64,000 nt of DNA from Hemicordylus capensis (lineage: Eukaryota; Chordata; Lepidosauria; Squamata; Cordylidae): NCBI RefSeq assembly GCF_027244095.1, contig NC_069665.1:3164501-3228500 (forward strand), read 5' to 3'. Under the pieces are notes generated by a model. That model was given only the letters and a program-made list of their open reading frames with translations. It made no database searches and was not told the DNA's origin. This document shows positions 11,068 to 22,529 of this stretch, piece after piece. Positions within the stretch are counted from its first letter, which is position 1, and the number at the start of each line of letters is the position of its first letter. The translations under genes were made by a program, and so were the position numbers.

Positions 11068-11075
11068 GATTAGCT

Positions 11076-11445
11076 GCTGCTTGCTTGAGAGAGAACTAGG
11101 ACTGCGGACATGCTGCGATGATGCCACAAAACTACAGAAGCAGCACAGAATGCAGTCTTGTGTGCAGAATCCAGTTTCCTAAACATCTCTGCTTTCTGGT
11201 TTTTTTTAAAGTCACGTCTCTAGACGTTACGCCTACAAAGGTCGGCCTGAAAGCATGTGGGCATTGTCTGTGGAAATCTCACATACCTGAGAGATGGTTC
11301 ATTTTCAGGGGTTGGCAGCAAGACTCCAGTGCCGTCCCATGATTAACAAAACCAGAATTATGCAAAGAGGTTAAAAAAAATGCAGAATATACAAAACAAA
11401 AGAAATTAATCAACTGTTTTCTCTAAGCATAATTTAAAGTGTTAA

Positions 11446-11504
<59 letters not shown>

Positions 11505-12110
11505 ACGCTATGTTTGGAATGTCCAGACCCAGCCTTTCAATTTACTCCTTTATCATGGAGCCATATGGCCCTGTCATTATGCTGCGGGCCCCAGAATAAT
11601 GAGGAAAGCCAATAAAAAGGGTTCTAGTGGACAGTCTTTCAGCCCTGCCTGAGTCTTGCTGGTTTGAGAACTTGCATTAATGGGGTGCAACTTCCAGAGG
11701 AGAAGAATCTGTTTCCCTCTGTTACCATGAAAGCAACAAAGAGTCCTGTGGACGCCCAAAAGCTCTGTCAAGACTAATTGTAGCCTAAGCATTCGTGGAT
11801 TTAAGTGCACTGTCATCCAGAAAAGTGTATCCTACAATGCATTTGTTTTAAGGAGTCACAAGGCTTTGGGTTATTAATGGGAAAGGGGCCGAGGCGTTTA
11901 TTAAATGGAAATTTGTGCACCCAGGTTAAGAAACTTCTTTGAGGCCTAGAGTCTCATTTAAATTTCTAGCATGGTTGAGTTGGCTCCTAAATGCTCTTTC
12001 CCAGCACGTTTTGTAGGGCAGATATTTCTTCTTCATGCTTTTGCATGTGGTGGGGTCTGATTTTTGCACAAACCTGAAGAAATTTAATTTGCAGTGGGTA
12101 AGATGGGGCA
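11076..12110. other. Non-coding DNA with a GT microsatellite
   Basis: Nothing recognised except the GT repeat at about 11448-11503. Confidence 0.4.
11448..11503. repeat. (GT)n microsatellite
   Basis: Roughly 28 uninterrupted GT units. Confidence 0.95.
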
Positions 12111-12112
12111 GA

Positions 12113-12470
12113 GGGTTAAAGACGTAAGACAACCCCTGCTGGATCAGGCCCAAGGAGGCCCATCTAGTCCAGCATCCTGTTTCCCACAGTGGCCCATCAG
12201 ATGCCTCTGAGAAGCCCACAAGTAAGAGATGAAGGCAGGCCCACTCTCTTGCCATTGCTCCTGAGATTCAGAGGCATCCTGCCTCTGAGCCTGGCTGAAG
12301 GTGGCCTCTAACCATCAAGGCTAGTAGCCATGGATAGACCTGTCCTCCACGTCTAGGCCCCTTTCAAAGCCATCCAAGCTGGTGGCCATCACCACACCAT
12401 GCAGAGGATTCAATGGATTAATTCTGTGCTGTGTGGAAAAGCGCTTCCTTTTGAAAGAGTGGTCAGAAGA
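12113..12470 (-). mobile_element. CR1-like LINE 3' region
   Basis: Longer copy of the same family as 10488-10740, running on through CTAGGCCCCTTTCAAAGCCA and GTGGCCATCACCACACC. Confidence 0.65.
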
Positions 12471-12474
12471 GCTG

Positions 12475-13940
12475 CGAGGTGACCAGGGGGAGAGGGACCA
12501 CATGTTCATACTGGCAGAAGTGTGGTGACCACCACACAGTGTCCACTGGAAAACAAATGGGATTCCCCTTCTTGATCACTGCAACCATAGGCAGCCTCTT
12601 GATCATCTCTGCCCCAATTCACCAGCCATTGCTGAACTGAGGACAAAATATCTAGTAGCAACGCAACAGACGTAAGCAGGCTTAATGGTCTTTTTTTTTA
12701 CCCCAGATAACTCTGGGAACTGCAATTTTGCAGAGGGTGATGGTAAGAAGCTCTACAAAACAAAACAAGAATCTCTACAAAATAAACCACAACTCCTAAG
12801 AGTCTTTGGGGGAAGCCACATGGGCACCTGTAGCCAGCGAGTGGTGGTGGTGCACAGTGGAACCAGTCTCTTCGAATTCGATGCTTATTCAATGCTGACT
12901 GGGCTTATCCCCAGTAGCTGGATACAGGATTGCAGGCTTTGCCCCCTACCTGCCCGGAAAATGTCCATGAAACCATGAGAGCAAAGTTGGTATGTAGATC
13001 TGCTCTGAGTGAGGGCAATGTTGGTTAAAGGAGCGAGGCTGTATGGAGAACTTCCTTAACCCGCATTCCAGATGGAGGCATAAAAGCCCTCAATGCAACC
13101 CAGAGGTAGACACTGAATGGAAAAGAGATCAGCAAAGGGGTGTTCGAAGGCACAGCCCAGTCTGTTTTTCTGCCGCTAAAGGAGACGTGTCCACTGTCCA
13201 CTGTTCTCTGCTGCAGGCGAGTGACACATGCCTGGTATCACTAGCATTTTGATCTCTGTCTAGTCAAACACCCAAGAGGAGGAGGAGGAGGAGGAGGCGT
13301 GCAGAGGAGGGCACCATTTTACAACACAACATTATTGTCTGCTGCAGACGGTCTTAAAATCCGAAAAGCTAACAAAAGAGGGCGTTTGAGGTGTATGCAA
13401 TTTTGTCATCATAATTGCCCTGTTATTTAAAGTTATTGAATAATTGCTACAGCAAGGCCTGCTGTCACAAAGCGCACGCCTCTTCACAAGCCGAAACCAA
13501 AATTTTTGACTCAGAAGTCTGCTCCTGCCAGGCCCTCTGAAGACTGGGGGAGGCCAGCAGGGAGAGGGAACCACCAGAGAACCACCAGAGACACACCCCA
13601 CCCCTGCGGCTGTAGCCTCCCGGGGGCCACCGCGGAACCTGGCAGGCCAGTGAGTAAAAAATAACCTTCTTTTAAAGCTCTAGAACCGCTGAACTGGCCG
13701 AGTGGGAGGGGTGTTCAGCTCAACCTTGAGCCGGACCAGTTCAATGTTGAACCAGCTCGAGGTCAAGCCAGTTCACACATCCCTGCTTTCTTCTACCGAG
13801 TCAGAACACTCTTCCATCACGCTGAATGCAGCCACACCGCAGGGTTCCAGCCTGGAGACTTGAACTTGGGGATTTCTGTATATGAACACAGGTAACCGCC
13901 TTCTAGTGATTTAGCCCTGGGATTGGGGCTCCCACTGAGA
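12475..13940. other. Unassigned sequence, possible old hAT debris
   Basis: No gene recognised. 13680-13790 has paired CCAGTTC/GAACCAG blocks and ends GTTCACACATCCCTG, like the outer arm of the foldbacks at 38693 and 59811. A GGA run lies at about 13270-13297. Confidence 0.35.
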
Positions 13941-14039
13941 AATCCCTGTTTCTAATAGATGTCCTCCACATCCCAGACACCAAAGACACCCAGAGCAAGG
14001 CCACATGAGACAAGCAGAACATGCAGGACCCAGCCTTGC

Positions 14040-14280
14040 TTTGGCCCCACTCCGGTGGTGGTGGTGGTGGCATCAGTGGGCAGAGCGGGAGCAGCCGCTG
14101 GGCTCAACTGTTCAGCCCAGCAGCCCTTGAGAATTGTGTGGAAGCTCCGTTGCACCTGCTCGGTGTGCAGGCACCGCTTCCTCACAGTCCTCAAAGGCCT
14201 CTGGGCTGAATGGTCGGACCCAGTAGCCGCTCCTGTTCTGCCCATCAATGCCACCACCGCCACCATGGGCATGGGGGAGG
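14040..14280. mobile_element. Foldback element
   Basis: Arm 14040-14140 (GGTGGTGGTGGCATCAGTGG, TTCAGCCCAGCAGCC) pairs with 14180-14275 (AGGCCTCTGGGCTGAATGG, CAATGCCACCACCGCCACC), about 80% by eye. A CAGGGGCGCAGAT-type end read on the minus strand at about 14507-14519 may be its terminus. Open frames on both strands are by-products of the symmetry. Confidence 0.6.
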
Positions 14281-14691
14281 CCTGCTCAGCTCACCCCCCC
14301 ACACCCCGGCCACACACATGGCGTGGCTCGAATTCTTGAAGTTTTCAGCACCGCGATTCGGCGCCACAGGGCAGTGGTGGGGTGAGTGGTGACAGGAGGT
14401 AAAATGCAAGTTTGACTCTTTTTTTTTTTTAAATGACTTTTTAATTTTAATTCACGGCAGACAGGGGGGCATCTGAAGCCCTTCAGGTCCAGGCACCAAA
14501 ATTACTTATCTGCGCCCCTGTGCCTATGATGTATACACTTAGTCCTTGCTTTACACCTAATCTCTTACTTCTGCAAATTTTTGAAACAATGGCAATGCTG
14601 CCTCTCTCATCCCGTTTTTCTCCTCTCTCTTTTCAGTACCATGGAGAAGAAATGGTCTCCAGCACTTCTTCCTTCCAAGAAATCCCTTTGG

Positions 14692-14693
<2 letters not shown>

Positions 14694-14755
<62 letters not shown>

Positions 14756-14756
14756 C
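14694..14756. repeat. (GATA)n microsatellite
   Basis: About 15 perfect GATA units. Confidence 0.95.
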
Positions 14757-14759
14757 CCA

Positions 14760-15890
14760 TTGTGGGCAGTTGTATTTTTAATTGTGGTTTGGAGCATTGG
14801 TGATGGTTTCTTAGACAGCCAGCAGGTGTCATTAGGCAACATAAGCACTGCAAACAGGAAAGGAGGCAGCAACATGATACACCGAATAGTAGAACATTTC
14901 TGCCTTCTTGCCTTTCCAAAGGCCAAGCCCTTCAAAGAAAACAATGGCATTTAAAGGTGCTCAGTTTCTGAGGTCACTGTTTTCAATAGGGAAATCAATT
15001 GTACGCCATGTCTGAATTTTCTAAAGCCTTTAAGTGTTGTGGAAAGGGACAGGAAGTATAGTTTTTGGAGCATCAACAAGCAATCCACAACATACATTTG
15101 AGCATTATTTACGTCGGATTAAACCCTGCATTGAATTCTCATAAAACAGGTATGCTTCTTTTTCTCTGCCAAATATGAAAAGATGTGCACAAAGTTGCAA
15201 CTTAAGAATGTTGGGATTCTCCTGGAAAGTTGCTGTGGCAGCAACTTCCTACACAAGATCTTTGAATGATTTTAATTCCTGTGGTTTGACAGAGAAGCAG
15301 ATTTCTTTCTAATCTTGTTTTATCCCATCAGGCTTTGCTTCCTACTGGGAAACCATAATTAAATCTCAAGCTCCCCACTGAGAGAGGACGGCTACCCATC
15401 TAGAACTATTGAAAGAATAACTGGAAAGCAATTTTCAAAAGACTCTGGCAGGGTGAAACAACACACCCCAGGCAGCAGATTTTGGCATACCCTTAAAAGG
15501 CAGCAAAGAGGAAATACTCGATTATCATCATCAGTAAGGGCTATATTTGGATTTTCTGCCTCAGACACCTAACTGTTTTGCACCATGTCTGTGGCATGGA
15601 TAAATCCATGTTATGGGATAGTCAGATCTCCACAATTCCATAGCCCAGCAAGCTGAACACTCTCTGGGCAGCTGATCCAGAGAATACATTGGCGGCTGCC
15701 ATTTTGGAAATGACACATCTCCTCTTCAAGGCAGTGGTTGCATTCTTCCTATGTTTCCTCCCATGGAGGACTGAGGGTCTTCCTCCCTGTTCCATGAAGT
15801 CTGGGGTGGTACCCCTGTCCAGAAGGCTGTGAGTCAACCTTCACAAGAAGGACCTAGTAGCAGTTGCTCAGCTCCATTAGCACAGAATGA
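14760..15890. other. Unassigned sequence
   Basis: No gene or repeat recognised. Confidence 0.35.
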
Positions 15891-15894
15891 GGTC

Positions 15895-16082
15895 ATTCAC
15901 ACCATCCAAAACTGTTTTCTACCTGGGTTTGGGAGCTGTGTGTGCTCCCAGTTCTCAGTTGTGTGGAAGCAAGGTAGGAGGAAAAGCTACCCAGGTTTTC
16001 CTTTCCTTGCTTCCACACAAACCAAAAATTGGGAGCACACACAGCTCCCAAACCTGGGTAGAACACAGTTTTTGATGGTGTG
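15895..16082. mobile_element. Near-perfect 190-bp foldback
   Basis: Starts TCACACCATCCAAAACTG and ends with its inverse. Central blocks TTGGGAGCTGTGTGTGCTCC / GGAGCACACACAGCTCCCAA and CTTGCTTCCACACAA pair across the axis near 15990. Looks like a MITE or snap-back element. No target duplication was found. Confidence 0.75.
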
Positions 16083-16324
16083 AACAGCCTCACTGCCTCC
16101 CGATTCTCCTGTATCTCGTGTGCTTCCATATGCCTCACCTGTGTGTCCTGACATGCTGCCTTCATGCTCCATGGAAACTTCCATCTTTCCCCACACCGAA
16201 CTTCTTGCGTCGCTTGTCTGAACATAAAGCTCCTCCTCCTGTCTTTCTCTTGCACGAGTTCTTCTTGAACAAGTTCTACTCTAGGAAATGGTTGTAGAAG
16301 GAGCAACCCTGCTCTGTAAGTTTG

Positions 16325-16645
16325 CTTACAGCCTGGCATAGTGGTTGGACTAGGACCAGAAAGGCCTGAGTTCAAATCACCATTCAGCCATGGAACTCAC
16401 TGGGTGACTCTGGGCCAGTCATGTATCTCTCAGCCTGGATAATCATAACCATGGGCTCCTTGGAGGAAGAGTGGGACAAATGTAAAAATAAAATACATAT
16501 TGCAAATGTACCTCGCCTTTCCTCTGAGCTGGTGTAATTCTGAGTGGTCATCTTCTAACAGATCTGTAAGATGGGGAGAGAGGCAGAGATTGGCCTGGCC
16601 AAGGACACCCAGCAAGTTTCATGTGGGGTTCAAGCCCCCAGTTCC
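16325..16645. mobile_element. MIR-like tRNA-derived SINE fragments
   Basis: 16325-16450 (+): TGGTTGGACTAGGACCAGAA, GAGTTCAAATC (A and B box-like), then ACTCACTGGGTGACTCTGGG. 16510-16640 resembles the opposite strand of such a SINE (GACACCCAGCAAGTTTCATG). Confidence 0.6.
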
Positions 16646-16660
16646 CTCTGTCCACGATAA

Positions 16661-16760
16661 CAAGGGGGTTCCAGGCTTAGATCCCCAAATGTTGCTGGAT
16701 TACAGCTCTCATGATCACCAAAGGCCATTGTGGTTGGGGGTGATGAGCATCGTAGTCCAT
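16661..16760. mobile_element. Palindromic hAT-type MITE, diverged
   Basis: GGATTACAGCTCTCATGATC and inverse GGTGATGAGCATCGTAGTCC. Confidence 0.6.
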
Positions 16761-16764
16761 GCTT

Positions 16765-17310
16765 GGGGGGCTGGACACAATACCATACTGGCTTCTCCAG
16801 CTACCTCCTTCAGCACTCCACGTGATGAAACCCCAAGACAGTTTTCTACATATTTTAATTGGTTAAAAGCAAACCACAAATCCATGCTGCAAACCATCGC
16901 AGATGTGTAACGAATTGGTTGTTTGTTTGTTTTTTGAGGGTGTGGATTTTGTTTCTCAAAGCTTTTATCTGAACACATGACTCCGGGTGTGAATTTAAGG
17001 GCATGATTCACGGGAGTAAGGAGACCAAAAAGCACGCTTTGAGCACTGAGAAAAAGAGGCCTTTGCCTCAGGTTCCAAAGAGGGGTAGCCATTCCCACCA
17101 CCACCCACTCCCACTCCATTTCCCCCAGAGAAACGGAGCCCTGCTAGCCCCAGCGAGATCAGGGAGCAGCACCAGAAAGAGGAGTCCGTTCCCATCCTTT
17201 CCCCCACAGAGCTGGGGGACACCGGGAATGAACTTCACTCCCCAGAGCTAAACCGGTCATTTTTAGTTTCAAAATCTGAAAAGAAGAAGAAGATGACGAC
17301 GACAACAGGT
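16765..17310. other. Unassigned sequence
   Basis: No gene or repeat recognised. Confidence 0.35.
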
Positions 17311-17319
17311 CTCCTAGCA

Positions 17320-17510
17320 GGAGTCAAACCCCATTGCAAGTTTGGCCACTGCAGGCCCAGTGGTCAGGACAATCAAAGCAGGAGACCCCACTGAAAACTG
17401 AAGGTCTCTCAATGCTGTTGCCTCTTTTCCATCTCTAGGGGTGAAGATCTTGTCAAAAATCACAATGAGCATCCGCCCGCCCCAATGGTAGTGATCAGCC
17501 CAGCTGACTC
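17320..17510 (-). repeat. Unclassified dispersed repeat, copy A
   Basis: Shares about 150 bp with the opposite strand of 61370-61525. Minus-strand translation FDKIFTPRDGKEATALRDLQ and PALIVLTTGPAVA parallels FDKVCTPGDGKEERALKDLY and ALIVLTIGPAMA in the other copy. Family unknown. Confidence 0.55.
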
Positions 17511-17868
17511 CAGGACTCGCTGAAATCTTAACTGCCTGAGTGTAGCTGACTGCTCTGATCCAACTGTGTTCAGGGAAAGTCCAGCCATCAGCCATGGAAA
17601 GCCAGTCCAGTGGAGTGCGGCCAGTACGTTACCAGGAATGCCCACAAATTAGATCCACTTAATTATATCTCCCACCTTATGCAAGCAACCTAACCATAAA
17701 TGGAGACAGGCCGAACTGGCAATCAATATCATTAGCAGCACCCACAGAATGAGAGTTGCTGCCCATAAATATTTTTTTTTACAACTTGGGAGAGACTTGG
17801 CTAAAAACCTCAGGGGGAAACCTCAGTCATGCCTCTTGCTCACTTGTTTCGGAGTTGAGACTTTACTC

Positions 17869-17995
17869 CAGGGGTTCTGGAAATTGTGTCCACAGATGCT
17901 GTTGGTCTTCGACGCCCATAATCCATTCATTGCTGAGTTTCAACTCCCATAATCTCCTTGGCCTTGGCCCCAGGGATACAAGTCCGAGAACCCCT
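17869..17995. mobile_element. Palindromic hAT-type MITE, diverged
   Basis: Outer arms CAGGGGTTCTGG and CCGAGAACCCCTG. The inner arms carry CGCCCATAATCC and CAACTCCCATAATC, so the inner part is rearranged. Confidence 0.6.
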
Positions 17996-18094
17996 GACTT
18001 ATGGCCTTGTTAGCTCCTCTCTACAAAAATGTTCCTCCACATTAAAAAAAACAACAACCTAGCATGTTAGGGGGCAGCTAGTTTTCTCCTTGAC

Positions 18095-18170
18095 ATAATA
18101 CCGTATTTTCCCAAATAGAAGATCACTCTGAATTTTAGATGACCCCCTTTTAAAATGCAAGTTAGCTGCA
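18095..18170. mobile_element. Fragment of a MITE with ACCGTATTT end
   Basis: ACCGTATTTTCCCAAATAGA, then CTCTGAATTTTAGATGACCC. Related copies at 43220-43290, 51480-51575 and 57119-57305. Confidence 0.5.
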
Positions 18171-18174
18171 GAGA

Positions 18175-19690
18175 GAAGTTGGATCACATCTCTCACGATG
18201 GGTCACATAAATGCAGCATGTGATCACTAAGATTTCCTTTATACTGACATGTCTTCCTCCTCTACCGTTAGAAGGTTGTTTTTCTGCTTAAAATTAGCCT
18301 CGTCGTGCCCAGCGACAAGCCCAAGGCTCACCACTGGTTTCACAGCACACTCAAAGAGCAACAGCTAACCTTTTGGTGCAATGAGTCCTGGGGCTTTTCC
18401 ACACAATTAGTTTCTCTGCACACTAAGTGAGCATTTGGTTCACATTTGTTGCGCATGGGTAGCACTTCTGGTGCAGGTCACAGGCATCTTGTTTCTGCAG
18501 TGTCGTGCGCTTTCAAAAAGCAGCACAACTCACCCAGGTGACCTGACTGCAGAAGCACCCCCATGGCCATTTGAGGGGTGGCAGGGTTTGGGGGGCACCA
18601 ATGACACTGGGTGCCATGTGACAGAGATGCTCCAAAATGCCTTGCAAGATCATGAAGGTCTGGCACTTTCTGATACGCCACCCGGGGCGTTAACTGGCAG
18701 ACTTAATACAGAGAGGGAAGAAGAGGAAGACCAGGAGGAAGAGGACTCACGTGTCCTGCTCCAGGTGCTGCCACAGTTTTCTCAGACAAGGGCCAGAAAT
18801 GCCCCAGACCATGGACAGCTCCCAGGGCAGAAAGTCAGGACCACGGCCAGAGCTGATCAGGGGGAGCTAGGGATCACTGAACAACAAGGGAAATGGCTCC
18901 AGCAGTTTTTTCTGCTGTGTTTCTCAGTGACCTGCTGGGTTGTGTAGCCTGCTGGGTTTAGACAGGGTGGCTTGGCCCCGCCCCTTCCAGGAACAAGATT
19001 TGGTCTTTAAAGGGGCCTTGTCCAATTCTGCAGGTACCTGCTGAGCTTCCATCATGGCCAGAAGGTCACTGGAGGATTCTGACAGGGCCATTTCTCAGGC
19101 CTTGGTGGGCACATCGATTTGGGCTCTTCTGATATACCCAGTGTGGGGGTTCCCAATGGCAGGGGGGTCACCAGGTACCTGGGTCAGTGGTGCTTCTCAG
19201 CCCAACTCCTCTCCCAGACTCGCTGCCCCATTCCCTACTTCACATCACACTGGACAAGGGTAAACCTGTCCTCTGCACTCTGAGGCACCAGAAGGGGTAC
19301 AGCAGAAGGGCCTGGTAGGAAGGTCCATCCAGTTGGGCATCCCACAGTGGGGGATACATAACATTTGTAGGAGAAAGTGTAAGTGGAGAGACCTCTCTAA
19401 AAACGGCTTTCCTCAGTCTGAATATGGAGTATGTGTACGAAGGTACAATTTGGTCTGCTTTGCTGTTGGTACCATGCTTTAACCTGACAGAAAAAGAGAA
19501 AGCTCTACACAGACCATTCTGCACGTCCATTTTGAATTTTCCCTTGTACCCTTGAAGAACAAAGCTCTTCTGTCTAAGCCTATGGTATATCTAATTCAAA
19601 AGCAAAATTGCTCTTGATATATACAGCAACTCCCATGACTGTGAAGACCCTGGACACAAATAATGTAGAGTTCATGATCTTAATCGTTTA
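18175..19690. other. Non-coding or unrecognised sequence with a 170-codon open frame
   Basis: The open frame at 18435-18947 (+) is the longest in the first 22 kb, with an acidic run (EREEEEDQEEED). It has no domain I recognise and no clear splice sites. A CCCCGCCCC box lies at about 18976-18985. Confidence 0.3.
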
Positions 19691-19693
19691 TCA

Positions 19694-19812
19694 CAGGTGT
19701 TCTCAAACTCAGGTCCCCAGCTGTTGCTGAACTACAACTCCCAAAGGCCATTGTGGCTGGGAGTGATGGGAGTTGTAGTCCAACAACAGCTGGGGACCTG
19801 AGTTCGGTCATA
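19694..19812. mobile_element. Palindromic hAT-type MITE
   Basis: CAGGTGTTCTCAAACTCAGG, GAACTACAACTCCCAAAGG, and inverse GTGATGGGAGTTGTAGTCC. Confidence 0.72.
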
Positions 19813-19814
19813 CA

Positions 19815-20798
19815 GTTTACGTATGCACACAGAAGCCCATCTGTTGACTACAAGGTTCAAATCTGACCCCATCACATGTATCAGGGGGGCCTGTTGAAAT
19901 ATTTTGTGTGCATCCCCCCAAATTACCAAGGAGGAGGAGAAATCAAGGTTTTCCCCTCTCCCCCACCCCATCGTACTATTGCTGCAGGATCAGAGGTAAC
20001 TGGTCAAGGAGAAAATCACTGCTGCCACCAGAACAAATGTATCAGCTGTGCAAGCCCTAAGTGAAATCCCTGGATCAATTGGCTTCCCTTTAAAAACAAA
20101 ACAAAACACCAAGATAAGCATTGCCTCTGATCCACTGCAGCCTGTGCCATACCATTCTAATACTCCCCTATGATCACTCATGGAATTCAGATTTGCTCAA
20201 ATAACTCCAGGATTCTGGGGTGAATGCAATACACCTGTGTGCTGTTACAGCCAAAGCCCCTTCTCAGTTTTACAGGTGGTGGGCTTCTTTGGCTGTTGTT
20301 TTCTGCAGAAGCAAAATATTGGGTGGTCTCGACTTTCTCCCTCACTTGCATCCAAGCCCAAATGTGCCTCTTGGTGCCTGTCAGCCACCAAGCTACAGTG
20401 TTGGATCACCACCTGCAGGACTCTCCAAAGAATGACATGATAATCCTACATTAGACAGAGGGACTTTGGAGACAAAGGAGCAGAACCTTTTTCTGCTCAA
20501 GGCCCGCTGAGACCAGCAGGAGCAGGGCAAGAGCTCCTCTGTAGTAGTTCCCTTTCATATCAACAGGGCTAGCACAGTGAAACTTCATGGTGGGTCATTC
20601 ATGCATTGCCAGCTCCTCTGAAGTGTGGATGGTATGTTGCATCCCAGAAATCTCTTGCACTCAACGGAAGTGCCAGGTATGAAGGTATGAGTGAGTCTCT
20701 GCAGGCTTGAAGGTATGAGTGAGTCTCCACAGCACAAACCCTACAGACAGAACTTGCCTATCACTTCAAAAACCAATGCCTCTTTTCCACAGAGGAAG
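19815..20798. other. Unassigned sequence
   Basis: No gene or repeat recognised. Confidence 0.35.
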
Positions 20799-20801
20799 TT
20801 T

Positions 20802-20985
20802 ATAGGAACACAGGAAGCTGCCTTATACTGAGTCAGGCCATTGGTCCATCCAGCTCAGTATTGTCTACGCTGGCTGGCAGCAGCTCTTCAAGGTTCCAAG
20901 CAACAGTCTTTCCCATCCCTCCCTGGAGATGCTTCCAGGGATTGAACCTGGGGCTGTCTGCATGCAAGCGCTACAGTGGACTAGT
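20802..20985 (-). mobile_element. tRNA-type part of the composite SINE
   Basis: AGGAACACAGGAAGCTGCCT, CCAGCTCAGTATTGTCTACG, GGGATTGAACCTGGG (inverse B box) and CTGCATGCAAGC. Confidence 0.75.
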
Positions 20986-20989
20986 GTCA

Positions 20990-21715
20990 GGACATCCAAA
21001 AAAGAATGACAGGGATAGCATCGGTTTTCGGGACCCATTCCCAAAAAAGAATGAAAGAGGTAGGCAGAGGCATTTTCCTCAAGCAGAATGGAACCAGCTA
21101 CGACCAATGGGTCATGAAGATGAAAGGGCTCCTGATAGGCAAGGGGCTCAATGGAATTCTTACACAAAAGAGACCAGAAGAAGGTGCAATGAGAGAGCAT
21201 TTGGATTGATTCTCCTGAATGTAAGTGATGATTTATTGATGCATTTTCATGATACTGCCTGAAGGGTGTGTGTGTGTGTGTGTGTGTAGGCATGCTGGGC
21301 TGGGATTAACTGTTTTTTGTTGTTGTTGTTGTTTGTTTTTTTGCTTTCAACCATGTTGGGCAGTGCTGATTGTGTCAGAAAGCATGCCCACAGTGCAAGC
21401 AAAGGAATGAGGTTGCCCACCTTGTGTTGGGCACCCTCCCATGTCGATGCCCACCTCCCGCCCCCAACATGCTCCTCGCTTCCGCACCCAAGTCAGCTGC
21501 TGCTTCAGGTGGGGTGTGTCGAGGCCACTGCTGGAAATGCAGCTTCTTTGATGGAGCTGCTCCTGTGTCACCTTCCTGAGGGGCTCAAGAAGCCTCTCAT
21601 TTCCCAGAAGCAAGCACACTGGAGGCCTTCATAGCTGTAAAATGTAGACCTCCTTCCTTTTTTGCTGGCTTAATGCAGACAACAAAATATCTGTTCCTTT
21701 AGGTCAGTCCTCTCC
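20990..21715. other. Unassigned sequence with a short GT repeat
   Basis: (TG)n at about 21267-21288 and a (TTG)n-like run at about 21318-21341. No gene seen. Confidence 0.35.
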
Positions 21716-21718
21716 AGT

Positions 21719-21895
21719 GCTGTTGGAGATGGAGTTCCAGTGCATCGGCCTTTTGCACCAACTATCCTAATGACCACTAGAGGCATTGGGAGTAGAGGTA
21801 GCAGGTGAGGGTCCCCTCACCTGTCCCTGCTTTGCCTCTGCTCTATGACCCCTGCCTTGACTCCTTTTCAGGTATTTCCTGTAGTGAGTCAGTTC
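21719..21895 (+). mobile_element. LTR-like fragment related to 39273-40268
   Basis: TGTTGGAGATGGAGTTCCAG, TTGCACCAACTATCCTAATG, GGGAGTAGAGGTAG and TATGACCC match the opposite strand of 40110-40268. Probably the first 150-180 bp of the same LTR family; a fossil fragment. Confidence 0.5.
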
Positions 21896-22097
21896 TACTT
21901 CCTTTCTCCTTGGAGAGCAGATGGGAGCATCTCTCTCTCCCCGCTCCTAGTCACTGTGTATATCATAGTTAGGATCGGTCTTTCTTATCTCAAATGTACT
22001 AAACCTAATACATCTTATTTACTTTATACAGCACTACAATCTCCATGCTTGTTCTCGACTAACTGCAACCATAAGAATCCCTGCTAACTGGGCAAAG

Positions 22098-22330
22098 AGA
22101 CACCTTTTAACGTGGTGATTCTCTTTTATTTAGCAGGGGGAGAGTAACTGGCCCTATCCACCCCCAGAACAGCACCCCTCCAGTGACTGTTGCTGGTGTC
22201 TATCTCATGTTTCTTTTTAGATTGTGAGCCCTTTGGGACATGGACCCATCTTCTTATATTTATTTGTTATTTCTCTGTGTAAACCACCCTGAGCCATTTT
22301 TGGAAGGGTGGTATACAAATCAATATGCCC
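22098..22330 (+). mobile_element. LINE 3' end repeat
   Basis: Near-identical in block order to 35606-35838: CTCCAGTGACTGTTGCTGG, TTTTTAGATTGTGAGCCCTT, CACCCTGAGCCATTTTTGGA and GGGTGGTATACAAAT. Confidence 0.6.
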
Positions 22331-22529
22331 TGTTTTGTAACTGGATTGGGCAGGTTCCTCTGGGTGCTTTGCTAAACAATGACCACTTGCAACAATGGCA
22401 AGTCTCGGGGGCCAGTGACGGCTCGCATCAGCCCTCAGTGGGGCTTCCTGAACTAATTGTTTCTTGGGCCAGTGTGAAGCTTTGGCCAAAGCTGAATCCT
22501 CTGTACAGCCCCCCTGGGACCTTTACACA

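Noticed and set aside
15893-16375. 160-codon minus-strand frame across the palindrome
   Set aside because: Palindromic arms give mirrored open frames; the same peptide text appears on both strands.
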